The notes under the pieces are model-generated. The model saw only the letters and a program-made list of their open reading frames with translations. It ran no database searches and was not told the DNA's origin. The position numbers and the translations under genes were made by a program. Shown here piece after piece: positions 10,805-23,705 of a stretch of DNA of 64,000 bases. The DNA is taken from assembly GCA_002104905.1 (NCBI GenBank), contig MCFE01000101.1, positions 1-64,000 of the forward strand, read 5' to 3'. The stretch is from Basidiobolus meristosporus CBS 931.73 (lineage: Eukaryota; Basidiobolomycota; Basidiobolomycetes; Basidiobolales; Basidiobolaceae). The first letter of the stretch is position 1; each line of letters begins with the position of its first letter.

Positions 10805-11226
10805 ATGGGCAATGCAACCAATTTGTTAGTTTTGGTAACGGCTGGTATTGCGTTAGCGTCAAACCCTGATGAGGTCTCATTCAAGGCCCATATGGAGAAG
10901 TTGCTCCAACGGTATGAGCATCGTCTTCAGATTTTGCCTCCAACCAGAGTGCTGCTCCTCCTAACCCTGTTTATATTATTAGCTCGGGCTCCTCCTGGAT
11001 TGAGCGTACGCTCATTTCACAAGTTTCAACGCTGGTGTACAAGCGAAAGGTATTTATACACGGCTTCCCCTAGCAAGGATGTTGGCGTTGAAAAGGATTT
11101 TCTTCTCAACAACCACAGGATTACAAGTTCTTCTCCTTGTTCGTCATCCCGGAAACTGAGACCGTGTATTTGGGTGTTTTTGGTATATGGATTGGCTTGC
11201 CATTATACCTGAAACGTCAAAGTTGA
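10805..11226 (+). CDS. Small hydrophobic protein, DUF4359-like
   Basis: Three exons, 10805-10911, 10983-11049 and 11119-11226, give 93 aa. Splicing is supported by GTATG/GTATT donors, TTAG/CAG acceptors and consistent phase. The N-terminus (MGNATNLLVLVTAGIALA) is a signal-anchor or signal-peptide-like helix, followed by SNPDEVSFKAHMEKLLQ, a middle ISQVSTLVYKRK, and a C-terminal DYKFFSLFVIPETETVYLGV ending in FGIWIGLPLY. The N-P-x-x-x-x-F..., DYxxFSLF and V-Y-L-G-V-F-G pattern recalls small proteins with DUF4359-type folds in fungi and cyanobacteria. The function is unknown; localisation in the secretory or a mitochondrial membrane is an inference. Reading through the introns gives an unrelated 141-aa frame that I reject. 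Confidence 0.6.
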
Positions 11227-11377
11227 GGTTTAAATATGATATTTATTCTAGTAAATAAACCACCTCGAAACTCAAATACATAGGCTTCCGCTTAATCTAG
11301 CTAAGTGCCAAGTAGACAAAATTCCCGGGTTTGTGGTACGGAAGTTCTCCGCCTCGCCTCATGGGAGTCGAATGTAC

Positions 11378-11888
11378 TTAGCGTTGTGAGCGAGCCAGCT
11401 GCTTGAGGTGATTGTGAATCTTCATCTTGATCCAAGACTTGTCGTGTGGTACATAGGCCTTAATACGATCATCATATACCATGGCAGCCAGTTCGTTATG
11501 CATGTCCACAAACTTGTTGAGATCGTCAATATGGTAGTTGATGTGGGGAGTGTTTGGATTCATGGACTTCAGTCTGTTCTCGTACATTTTGATCACGTCT
11601 GTTTTATGGAGTAGCGTAATGGTTAGGGTGGGGAGGGCAGTGGTGGTGCAAGGTAGGCTCTAAGCAGCGAATCTATGCCTTACCTTCCACGGCCAAACTA
11701 ATGGTTTCGTGATCAACGAATGTGCGGGTCTTGATGTCGTTCGACTTTTGAATCAATAAGATGGTGTGCTACAAAGGTGCAGATTAGTATCGCTTGATCG
11801 GTGGTGAAAAAGGTGGTAAGCTCCGGCGAAGAAAAGAAGCACGGATCTCTTTTTCCTTCGACCAAGTCCGGTTCAGGGTTCTTACCAT
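11378..11888 (-). CDS. ERH: Enhancer of rudimentary homolog (ERH)
   Basis: Three exons on the minus strand give 102 aa (human 104). Exon 1 is only the ATG (11888-11886), followed by 11768-11684 and 11598-11378. ERH is a small homodimeric nuclear factor; in fission yeast Erh1 pairs with Mmi1 to silence meiotic mRNAs, and in animals it binds DGCR8 and mRNA-export factors. The sequence starts HTILLIQKSND and keeps MYENRLKSMNPNTPHINYHI, FVDMHNELAAMVYDD and YVPHDKSWIKMKIHNHLKQL, which match the family along its length. The initiator codon directly abuts a GTAAGA donor. An upstream frame reading through the donor is a shadow. A TCACGTGA box lies 90 bp upstream. Confidence 0.9.
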
Positions 11889-12295
11889 TGCTGTGGTGTT
11901 TCAACGCGTTGTTCAGCTCGTCAACAGTAGGTTCTTGGAACTTCAAGTACTATTTTGAAAAAGGGTCCGCAATCTGGTCACGTGAATGAGAAGGTTTTGG
12001 AATGTTACTTTTAGCAAGCGAGTTCATCACAAAATTGGAGCTTAAATCAGGTGAATCGAGCACAGGTTATGCTTGTGTTTGGTTGCATAAATTATGGCAG
12101 TATTGATGAAGAGAGATGTCCACTCTACCGTTTCACAGGGTTCAGAGAGGGTCACGATTTAACTGTTTCTGGGTTTCGAGAGAAAGAATAAGGACAGTTA
12201 CGCACTGAAGACCGCTCATTAGGTACACATGTTTGTATTTTATGATATTCTATGAGGCAAGAGACGCTAGGGCGATAACGATCTATTCTACAGGA
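11889..12295. other. ERH upstream region / transporter 3' flank
   Basis: Holds the ERH promoter; the palindrome TCACGTGA at 11978-11985 is the only motif I can point to. No gene is seen. Confidence 0.45.
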
Positions 12296-13793
12296 CTATG
12301 CTTTGGTAGCCACTTCGATCCCACGGGCCATATCCTCAGCATTCTCGTCGATCGAGATGCCTTTTGTTTCGGGCACAAAATAGCAGTGGTGAAGGAGGAA
12401 AATAAAATTGAGCGCTGCGACGAGAATGAAAGTATCACTTTGAAGGGAGGAAAGGATAGTGGGGAACAGGAAGATCACCAAGAAGTTTCCAATCCAATTC
12501 ATGGTAGTGGTAAGGGAGACTACAACCCCGGCTGCCCAGGTGGGAGCCAACTCTGGGACAATTATAAACGGTATACTCGCTAGACCGACGTTGAAAGAGG
12601 CCGAGAACAATATCACCGAAAGAATCTTCAACACGTTCACCGTGAGCTTATCTCCTATCACCAACGTTATTGCGAACACCACCATCAGCAGAGTGCTCGC
12701 TATGAGGAATGGCCGTCTACCCATCCTGTCTATACTTACACAGGTGGCGCAGTTGATGAAGAAATTGAATATGGCAATCCCGACGGTAATTAATTGCGCT
12801 GCATATACTCCGGTCGTTTCTGTCATGATGGAGGTGGAGTAGAGCGTGACACCATTGATACAGGACAGAGTTTGGGATGCGTGAATTACAAGCCCAACAC
12901 ACAACATCTTCCGGAGCTGTGGCTGTTTCCAGATGCGCTTCACATGGGAGCCCAGCGACTCGTTGACCGAAGAGTGGCTCTGAATAGCTTTCAGCATCTC
13001 CTCAAATTCCATGTCTGTACAGTGGCCAGGCCGGAGAGTAGCCAAGGCCTCTCTTGCGGCCTGGTAGTGTTGTTTAGAAACCAGGTGCCTCGGGGTCTCG
13101 GGACAAAAGGGCATCAAAAACATCTGAAGTATGGCTGGCAGCATGGTCAAGCCAAACAAGATTCGCCAGCCTGGACTGTAGGAAAGAGCCAGACTAATTC
13201 CTTGGGACAAAACTATCCCAACCGCGATCTGCATTTGAACCAGAGATCCCATTGCCCCACGATTCCGTGTAGTCGACGTCTCGGTAATATACAAGGGAAC
13301 AATAACGGAGCCCACCCCACTACCAAAACCCACCAAGAATCTGCCACAAGCGAACATCACGGTATTTACCGATAAACTCATCAATACCCCGCCCAAGAGA
13401 AAGCTGAGATTATTCCAAAAGATCACCCATTTGCGACCATATCGATCCGCCAGTGGACCAGCAATTGTGCCCCCAACAAGGCCACCAATACAAAACACAC
13501 CGATAGCAAAGCCCCTTTGTAAAGCCACGGATTCATTAATAACATCGCTCATGGAAAATGCTACATGTATGTTACCATAGCAGGTCGCTCATGGGCAAGC
13601 AGCTGGGGATATTCTTCGAATAGGTCGGCTCGTAACAATCACGTATTACCTTTTCTGGATTGTTGGGTGCCCCCACATTGTAGCCTTGGTTGAAGGAGCA
13701 TAGGGTGACTGTGACCGAGGTGAGGAAAACCTTGGGAACGAATCTTAATTCCCTTGAATCTCGTTCCTCAACTTGTTCTCCGCAAATCGACAT
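12296..13793 (-). CDS. MFS sugar transporter (GLUT-like, SP family)
   Basis: Two exons, 13793-13576 and 13514-12296, give 478 aa. Members catalyse facilitated diffusion or proton symport of hexoses across the plasma membrane. Sugar-porter signatures are present: GYNVGAPNNPEKVI in helix 1 (like GLUT GYNTGVINAPQ), ADRYGRK after helix 2, GRFLVGFGSGVGSVIVPLYI, PETPRHLV, DRMGRRPF and the C-terminal PETKG. The intron (13575-13515, 61 nt) is placed so that CLPMSDLLW joins GFAIGVFCIGGLVGG without gap. Reading the exon-2 frame upstream instead gives a spurious Met start. The ATG at 13793 is only 28 bp from a TATA-like box, so the 5' leader must be very short or another start is used. About 12 hydrophobic segments are expected. 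Substrate unknown. Confidence 0.87.
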
Positions 13794-13820
13794 TAGGTGC
13801 TTCTGAACCGCTGTGCGACC

Positions 13821-13828
13821 TTTATATA
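13821..13828 (-). promoter_or_regulatory. TATA box of sugar transporter
   Basis: TATATAAA on the minus strand lies 28 bp upstream of the transporter ATG. The spacing leaves almost no 5' leader, which is unusual but possible. Confidence 0.4.
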
Positions 13829-14429
13829 GCAAGCGGAGGTGGCCGTGTAACTATCGCGAGAGATTATCTCCACCAGTCATACCAGCTCATCATTTGCGCA
13901 ACAAGCTGATTGAGAGATGGTGGAAAAGTGCGATTAACCTTAATATCAACCCCACCACGATCCAATGGAGATGCCGATGTTTCAGCATATATGCAGCCGG
14001 AGGATAGCACGGTTTTAGCTGATAGCCATCTTGGGAGCCATAGTGTGGATAAACTAGGGTGTGAACAGTACGGATGCCTGCAGCAAACCATAGGTACATC
14101 ACGTGAGAGCATACATATACCGTCTTTCACTATATGCAATGGTATCAAAGAAATAATACAAGCTCCCTAACCTTTGGTGTGGATTCAACCTTATGGTCAC
14201 GTGAGACGAATTATGTTTGTTTATTTTCTACCATCCTGATCGAAGTGAGAACTTGAAGGAGTGGCACGGGCACTTGAATTCTTTTGGAAGAGCAGACTCC
14301 AGGCACCAAAAACGAAATACACTTTCATCGCTTCCACAGGGGAATTCCAAACTGGCCCAATACGATATAATGCAAAATGCCGCAAGATTAAATGCTGGAA
14401 ATTTTATTGCCAATATCACGAGATGCTGT
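13829..14429. other. Intergenic between transporter and protease
   Basis: Upstream of the transporter and downstream of the protease (both minus strand). Two copies of TCACGTGA occur at 14099-14106 and 14197-14204. Short frames on both strands lack support. Confidence 0.45.
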
Positions 14430-15524
14430 CTATTTGGCAGGAGCGAATCCAACCCTCTTCTTGCCAAAGTCAAACACTGAGTAGTATCTACGTAAGAATG
14501 GCTCACCAAGAATGATGACTGGTCGGTCGTAGTCGACGGCACGGAAGCCAGAGATACAGAAGCCGTCGGCGCGAATGATGTAATCATCGGACACCAGTGG
14601 GAAGGTGATTCCGTTGAAGTTAAAGTTGATGACGGGGTATTGTTTGTCACAGGGAACGATGAACTTGCCATCGTCGGTATATTGGGCCCCCATGAAGCTA
14701 TGAAGCTCCAGAGCTTCTTTGGTTGGGAGGTTGATCAAAGTGGTTCCGGTGTCGACGGCCGCACTCTTGACGGTGAGCGGGATGTTCTTGTCGCCGATGG
14801 TGATGCTGGTCACCTTGATCTCCCAGTACTCCTGACGCACCACTGGACTGTACTTGATGGTGCCAGCGTAGCGATTGGGATCCACTCCACCGATGGTCAA
14901 TTCCCCACCCAGTGGGTACTTTCCGAGCCAAAAGGCGAATACCGGGTCGGTGATGGACTTATCCTTGGCGATGTTGTAGAATACAGGTGGTTGCTTGGTC
15001 TTGCTCAATCCTTGGAATCCAAGGCCGAGCATTCCGTCGGCCACGATGTACTCGAAACCATCGTCCTCAGTAGTGGCCTGTCCGAAGCGTTGCTTAGGAA
15101 TCTTCAGGCCACCGATGTCGACGACGTCCTCGGAAACGGTTCCGCTCACCACGTAGTCACCGTATTGGGTGGTGAAATTCTTACCGATAGCCCTATGGGT
15201 CTTGGAGGCTTTAGCATTGTAGCGGTTGTGGTTCAAACAAGCAGCCCCCTGGCAAGCAATGGAGGGAATCCAGAGATCGGCACTGCCGGTGTCCAAGATC
15301 ACGGTGAATTTTTGGGGTGGAGTGCCAATGGTGATCTCTCCATAGTACGAGAGGTCGTTCTCGTTTTGCAGGGGGAGATTCTTGGAGCTAGCAATGCTGA
15401 CCACCCCTTCGGTGCTGTTCACAATGGACTTTGCGGTTTCGGATTCGAATCGCTTCAGAGGGAGTCGAAAAAGGCCTGCGTCTACCAGAGAGATCAGGCC
15501 CAACAGACATACGGAAACTTTCAT
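14430..15524 (-). CDS. Secreted pepsin-like aspartic protease (A1)
   Basis: Intronless, 364 aa. A1 endopeptidases cleave proteins at acid pH in vacuoles or outside the cell. Both catalytic motifs are intact: ILDTGSADLW (D78) and AVDTGTTLI (D258). The flap region TTQYGDYVVSGTVSEDVV includes the conserved Tyr. Disulphides are suggested by C91-C96 and by Cys292 pairing with the Cys near residue 323. The N-terminal 16 residues (MKVSVCLLGLISLVDA) form a signal peptide, followed by a short propeptide to about residue 55, before YYGEITIGTPPQ. ILGEPFLRRYYSVFDFG is the family C-terminal block. There is no GPI-type tail, so it is probably soluble (vacuolar saccharopepsin-like or secreted). A clean TATAAATA box lies 70 bp upstream. 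A long plus-strand frame across it is antisense shadow. Confidence 0.92.
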   Translation of the reverse strand: MKVSVCLLGLISLVDAGLFRLPLKRFESETAKSIVNSTEGVVSIASSKNLPLQNENDLSYYGEITIGTPPQKFTVILDTGSADLWIPSIACQGAACLNHNRYNAKASKTHRAIGKNFTTQYGDYVVSGTVSEDVVDIGGLKIPKQRFGQATTEDDGFEYIVADGMLGLGFQGLSKTKQPPVFYNIAKDKSITDPVFAFWLGKYPLGGELTIGGVDPNRYAGTIKYSPVVRQEYWEIKVTSITIGDKNIPLTVKSAAVDTGTTLINLPTKEALELHSFMGAQYTDDGKFIVPCDKQYPVINFNFNGITFPLVSDDYIIRADGFCISGFRAVDYDRPVIILGEPFLRRYYSVFDFGKKRVGFAPAK

Positions 15525-15593
15525 GGCCAGCAGAACGATGCTTGAGTGAAGGTTAAATGGGGGATTATGCTCTGCCCACCGAGCGAGTTCCTC

Positions 15594-15601
15594 TATTTAT
15601 A
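15594..15601 (-). promoter_or_regulatory. TATA box of aspartic protease
   Basis: TATAAATA on the minus strand, 70 bp upstream of the protease ATG at 15524, a textbook core promoter spacing for a secreted, probably regulated gene. Confidence 0.55.
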
Positions 15602-16092
15602 CCTGGCCGTGATCGATCCCATTCCCCCTCGAAGGCATGCCTGCCTCCGGGATTCCCACTTCTCCTTCCCAAACCGACCGTCGATCCGCGCTACTTTGGG
15701 CGCTTGCTGCGTTCCTGGCGCTTCTTCACGAGACTAAAAGCAAGTTTCCGGTTTGTGTGTAATCTTCCCGAGGCACGACATCGTCACATGTATACCCTCG
15801 ATGAATCCGGAATCCCAGCAATTGGTAAGTTTCAAGGTGCTCCAAGCAAGGACTTGGATTCCTTGAAATCCGTGTAACATTGGATCATTGGACTTTTTAG
15901 GTGTGTGAAGTACGTGCGACCAGAGATCTCTATCACCAGCGGGTGCTAGAATCACGTCAGTCTCCACTGGCCTCTCCCTCCCAACATCAACTGCATTCAC
16001 TATGGTTCGGGGACAAGACGAAGATGACGGTTTAATTGGAATATTTAGTGTTTACATTTCGTGGGATTTGGTGTGGTGGAGGGGATGGATGA
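15602..16092. other. Intergenic between protease promoter and DPP 3' end
   Basis: Distal promoter of the aspartic protease plus the 3' flank of the peptidase gene. No gene or clear motif is seen. Confidence 0.45.
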
Positions 16093-19000
16093 CTACAGGT
16101 AATTTCTCAACCAGTAGAACATCAGGGTGTCGAAATGCTCGGTGGAGGATGGGTGCCGCAGCCCATGACGCTCGTAGGGATACACTTGCAACTGGTGCGG
16201 CTTGTTGGCGCGAATCAGCGCGTTGACCAGCATCTCCGTGTGGGTGAAGTGCACGTTCTCATCGATCAGCCCGTGGATTAACAACAGGCGATGCTCGCTA
16301 AATCACACAACGTTAGCAACCGAACTTCCAGGAGTCAACGTTGGTAACACTTACTCATCGGGGAATTTGTCGATGTAACTGAGCACAGAGGCCTTCCGGT
16401 AGCCCTCTGCATTCTCCTCCAGCAAGCCCATGTAGCGCTCGGAGTATGCGGTGTCGTAGAGCTTCCAGTGGGTGACCGGCGCGCCAGGAATGGAGATCTT
16501 GAAGATCTCCGGATAATGGGCCAAAGCAAGCAAGGAGATGTATCCACCTAAGATGCGTTAATGAATGTCTCCCCGGCAGGACGAGTCAGCCAGAAGTTAC
16601 CATAAGACCACCCAGTGATGGCTATCTTGCTCGCGTCTATTACTCCGCCCAGATCGTGCTGCCTATGCTTCAGTAGATATTGAATGCCGCCCGCTTGGTC
16701 CTCCAACTCGACGGTGCCCAGCTTCCCCCGAATTTGCGATTCGAAAGCGAGGCCTCGGTCGGAGGATCCGCGTCCATCAATCATGACGACCGCAAAGCCC
16801 ATTCGGATGGCCAGGAACATAGGAAGGAACCGTGGACACTTGTAATCGTTGGTGACGGCCTGATGGATTCCGGAGTTAGAACATCTAATCAACTCGGCGA
16901 CCAAATCAAACACGTGCTACCTGTCCCTTGGGCCCTCCGTACACGTAGAGGATGGTTGGGTATTTCTGGCCCTGAACGTAGTTGTCTGGCTTGTAGAAAC
17001 AACCGTAAATGGTATCCCCTGGCAAAGAACATTAAGACCAAAGCCAGCTCAAGTGGAATCGAACCCATCAAACAAACCTTGCTTATTCTCGAAGGAGAAG
17101 AACTCCCCAACCGGTAAGCTTTTGTCGACAACGCCAAGAGGATGGACATGGGCGGACAGTCTGGTTTTGGGGAATATCGAGTCGCCCTCCCAGTAGAGCT
17201 CGTAGATCGCCGTGCTGGGGGCCTCCTTGATGTTTGAGTACCACGACACAAATCGGGTGCACGATGGATTCATCTGAACGTTGTGGAAGAATCCCAGCGG
17301 AGTTAACCTCACAATGTTGTCTGGATCAGCGTCCTCGGCCATCGAGGCAACATACAGGTGGTTTTCCAGAGGGGTGTCTCTTTTGCCCACGAAGTAGATC
17401 AACTTGCGGTGGGTATCAACTCGGATGGGTATATCGGCAACTACCCACTCCCCAACCGTGAGCGGCTTAAGGAACCACTGTGAGGATTTGAACTTGCGCA
17501 CAAGATAGAGGTGACGGTAGCCAGTTCGCTCGCTGCACCAAATGAACTCGGTGAAATCCTCGTTTTGTGTTTCTAGAAAGTGGTAGATGAAACAGTACTG
17601 ATGAAGGGTCAGCCGATGCGAAGAAGAGGGGTCCGGATGGCACTACGTACATTAATCCAGCTGTCCGATTCTTCATGATACAAGATCTCCACATTCTTTT
17701 TGCATTCCTCGTAGTTAGGGTTTCCGTTGTACTCATACATCGTAGCGAAATTCTTCAGCGGGATCTTCACCACGACCGTTTTTTGCTGCTTGCGATCCAT
17801 CAACTGCGCCCAGACGCTAGACAAACACGTTACCAACATGGCCTTGTTACCATCGCACAGCCGTCACTTACGCCTTTCCGTTGGGGATCCACCCGAAGCG
17901 AACGACATACTCCATCCATGGGAACATCTCCTTCAGCGTTGCCGAGCCCCACAAACGCTTGTGAATGATGGTGCATTGGCCTCCCTAACTATAGGTTAAC
18001 AACAGTGCGGACGCTGACCAAGAATCAGACCAGGGTGCCTACCGATTTGTCGTTGGGGGACGAGAACTCGACTATCTGCATATCACACATGGCATTGATC
18101 GTTCCTGGGAAGAGACGGATGTCAGTAAACGCCAGGGCACGAAATCAACCAAGATCGTCCTACCGCAACGAGGGTACCGATGAGCCTCCACATCGGCTCC
18201 GTGAAGCATACAAATGGTGCTAACCATGGATTCGCTAACCTGGAGATACAAAATCCGCTCTAGATTATCTTTACACTGCGTGGTCTCCGGTGCCCAGTAG
18301 TACCCAGTGTATCGTTCGAATTCTTCCTTCAATGAAGAGAGTTTCCCAGGTCAAGGTTGAACCGGCCTGTTAGACCATGAGCCATACATGCATCCACTGC
18401 TCAGAAACTATCTTACTTGGATGATGAACTCCGGCATACCACAGGAGATGGTGGTGTCGTCGCTTTGGCTGCAATAGGTCAGCTGGACTTCCTCCCCGGA
18501 CAGGGTAGAGGTCCAAAGGTCTCTATCCCGTACAAAGGCGATCAGATCGTTGCGACGACCACCAAGCTTCGGGTCCAATCTGGGACCCTTACTACTGTCC
18601 GATTTCACCTGCAATGGCTGACAGCCTTTATCCTAAAGAATGAACATTACTCAGCATGGTATTCCACAGACCATCCAGTCCGAATAGAACCCCCTCCCCA
18701 TAGTGGATACTAACCAGGCCCAGGGTTCCAACGTAGATGTTGTTGGAGTAAGGAAACATGATCCGACGGGTAGTTGGTTCGAAAGAAACTGACGTGATCC
18801 CCTCCAAAGCGAGACGCTGTCTTTCCTTGTGAAGGATCTCCTCCTTGGACAGGTTTTCCAACGGCTTGTCCCTCATCCAGGCCTCCGACAGCAGCGGCTT
18901 CCAGTCGATGACAGGGACCGCTAGTCCAAATGGTTAGACAGGATCAGGGAGAGAAACGCAAGGGCCGCATTACCTGCTTCGGAGGGGGTCTGCTCTTCCT

Positions 19001-19208
19001 CGGCCGAGCTGGTTTGCATGGGCTCAGGCGGCAGATCCACAACGAACAGCGAGGTGGTCTGGAAGTGCTTGGCCGGATCTGTGCCGATGAAGAGCAGGGT
19101 GTTGTTCGCGTCGTCAAACACGAAATCCTTCATGATACAAAGACATGGTGGGGAGATTGAGGCCCTGAAAGCCCTCACTTCTTGACGTACATCGTTCCAA
19201 CTACTCAT
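16093..19208 (-). CDS. DPP8/9-like prolyl dipeptidyl peptidase (S9B)
   Basis: Twelve exons on the minus strand: 19208-18974, 18920-18715, 18632-18417, 18326-18164, 18104-18043, 17984-17872, 17816-17651, 17597-17078, 17018-16921, 16859-16601, 16547-16355 and 16297-16093, giving 811 aa with consistent phase. S9B peptidases release N-terminal X-Pro dipeptides. The substrate-binding Glu pair is in [11 protein letters not shown] (E220, E221). The C-terminal alpha/beta-hydrolase domain has GWSYGGY (Ser678), [10 protein letters not shown] (Asp756) and YERHGLR (His788). [20 protein letters not shown] and [14 protein letters not shown] match human DPP8/9 more closely than Ste13 or DAP2. There is no signal anchor, so a cytosolic enzyme is inferred. 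The N-terminus starts at SWNDVRQ, shorter than human; a TGA immediately precedes this ATG, so any extension would need an upstream exon. Confidence 0.9.
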
Positions 19209-19619
19209 TCACTTAAACTCTACTGGTGTGCTCTCTAGGTGATAGACTCTTCAACCTGGATATCGGCAAAGAGGTGGTCGAATATGGCCCTCAATGAGCT
19301 CTATGCTGGTAAGTGATGATACTGCACAAAATCATGCCTCTGGATAAACAATCTGATAAAAATTGATGGGAGATGCGAGCGGGATTGGATTACACATGTA
19401 GATTGGTGCCGTGAAAATTTTCGGGTTTGATGCTTGCTATCTGGATTGACTTAGCAGTCACTGTTCCTCTGCTGCCTGACTATTGGGGTATGATAATTCC
19501 ATCCATTTATTGATGATACACTATTATATATTTATATGAATGCATAGGATGTGGTCGGGATTGGTGTTGTTACATTTTTAGGGGAATCGAGCGTAGAAGT
19601 ATAAGAGACGGTATGGTGA
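19209..19619. other. Intergenic between DPP gene and GFAT
   Basis: Promoter side of the peptidase gene and 3' flank of GFAT. AT-rich near 19510-19550. No gene is seen. Confidence 0.45.
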
Positions 19620-21773
<2,154 letters not shown>

Positions 21774-21825
21774 GATAAGTTAGTATACAAAGTTATTGAT
21801 GAGGGTGGTAGAAGCAGGCGGAGGA

Positions 21826-21833
21826 TATTTATA
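21826..21833 (-). promoter_or_regulatory. TATA box of GFAT gene
   Basis: TATAAATA on the minus strand, 53 bp upstream of the GFAT ATG at 21773. Confidence 0.5.
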
Positions 21834-22899
21834 ACCTTGAGCGATCAACAGATTTAGGTGTACGTAAGATGCAAACTTAGATTTGTAGCACTCGGATGAA
21901 ACCAGCATCCAATTTAACCTCGCTATTAAAAATAAGCACACATTCATTAACGGCATGATTGACATTGCCATTTTCAACAAAGTTTGGATCTTACCATGTA
22001 GGTAGCATCAGGGATAGCCTGATATTACGCCTAATCTTCTCCATAGACTTCCATCGATAGTACCACTCCAAACACCTCAAGCTCCAATTAATCTTTCCAA
22101 AGGAGATTAAAGGTACATTGATAGAGGGCCAGAGATTATGCCAATAGATTGCTGAGCCGTCACACTGAGACATCCCCATTGAATTGTCCAATTGCATTAT
22201 TTATCCGACCATCTACTCACATTGCTAGTGGCTGCTGCATAAATCATTATTTATATACTAACCCGCTATTTCTTATCACCACAGCCTTCGTTTATCACGG
22301 CCCTGATGATTTATAAATAGATGGCTGTCTCAGACCCCTCCAAATATAGGGGGCTATAGTCTCTTGGTACGAGATGCAAAACATTCTAATTTTGGGTAGA
22401 TGTCTTACTAAACCATGGAAGTTGGCATGCTACAGGAATGAGTGTTTCAGATTGGAGTGATAGGGACTGAAACATCTTCAGAGATCCATTGTGTTGATGA
22501 TATAAGCTCAATGTGTCCTTGGCCTTCTGATCACGGAGCTACGCGCCTAATGTCACCTGTTTTGTGTCCCTCGCTCAGGGATTTTCCAGTTCGAAGTTGA
22601 CTGTGGTATCCGATCATCACCACAAACCGATACCAATCGGAGCCATCCACCTTTTCTCAAACATGTTTAGAATTTACCTATTTGCTGATTAAAGATAGTC
22701 AGTAACATTCGCATAGGATATGGCTTAAACAGGGCCGAGTAAGATCTTTTTTTGTGATTTCGCATTCATAAAGAGGGCTATTGGTGGTATCATACATGCA
22801 CGGCGAATAAAATATGATTGACGCTGGATTAGTGTTTCTTCCTCTCACTCAAAGCCTTCCTTCATCTAACGGTAGAACTTTGTATCCATTCATCTGAAA
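21834..22899. other. Divergent promoter region GFAT / L35
   Basis: A 1.1-kb spacer between two divergent genes, the longest gene-free stretch inside the gene island apart from the left edge. It is AT-rich with several TTTATA-type runs. Small minus frames (21780-22197) lack support. No RNA gene is recognised. Confidence 0.45.
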
Positions 22900-23402
22900 A
22901 TGGTCAGTAATGAATCCAGCCTCAAATGGATCTGAAACTAGCGTAGCTAACACTCGCTCGAAATAGGCTAAAGTTAAGGCTCACGAACTCCGTAACCAAT
23001 CCAAAGACGAGCTTAAGAAGCAACTCGACGAGCTCAAGCAAGAGCTCTCCTCCTTGAGAGTTCAAAAGGTTGCTGGCGGTGCTGCTTCCAAGTTGACCCG
23101 CATGTAAGTTTGCATCGTATCCCGATCGAGTCAAGTGTTGTTATGCTCACCAATCCCACCACAGCAACGCTGTCCGCAAGTCTATTGCCCGTGTACTTAC
23201 CGTCATCACCCAAACCGAACGCCAAAACATTCGTCTCTTGTACAAACAAGAGGGTCGCAAGTACCTTCCCCTTGATCTCCGTCACAAGAAGACCCGTGCC
23301 ATCCGTCGCCGTTTGACCAAGTTCGAGGCTACTCGCACCACTCTTAGACAACAAAAGAAGAGCATTCACTTCCCTCAAAGAAAGTTCGCTGTTAAGGCCT
23401 AA
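22900..23402 (+). CDS. RPL35: 60S ribosomal protein L35 (uL29)
   Basis: Three exons, 22900-22902 (the ATG alone), 22967-23103 and 23165-23402, give 125 aa (human 123). uL29 lies at the exit tunnel of the cytosolic large subunit. The sequence begins [11 protein letters not shown] and contains [37 protein letters not shown] and the basic tail [20 protein letters not shown]. An intron right after the start codon is common for fungal ribosomal protein genes and often carries expression signals. The donor is GTCAGT and the acceptor ATAG. Phase and family length leave little doubt. Confidence 0.94.
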
Positions 23403-23705
23403 ACTTTGATCTATGGATTTTGTATTAGTTCGCAATAAACTTCGTACATAACCAAACGACTGTATATATACATTGATGAATCCATGCGTCCTTGTGTTCC
23501 ATCCACTGGTCAGAAAGACAAAGAGCATTCCTGGTGATCGAATTGGTGAGCATATCGATAATAGCCATCTTGACTAACAAAGACGATCGGCCATCGGTCA
23601 ATTGGAATTGGTGGAAATTGATTAGAGTGAGCTTCCCTGCCGCTCTTGGATAAATTCTATCATCGCTTCGACCTGTCCGCTTGTTTCATTCCTTTGTGCG
23701 CTATC

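Noticed and set aside
11713-11946. Minus frame of 77 codons spanning ERH exon 2 and intron 1
   Set aside because: Reads through the ERH start and first intron in another frame; ERH splicing explains the region.
12794-13375. Plus-strand frames across the sugar transporter
   Set aside because: Antisense to a clear MFS gene; no start context or domain.
14640-15545. Plus-strand 301-codon open frame opposite the aspartic protease
   Set aside because: Fully antisense to an intact, motif-complete protease gene; it is a codon-bias mirror with no domain of its own.
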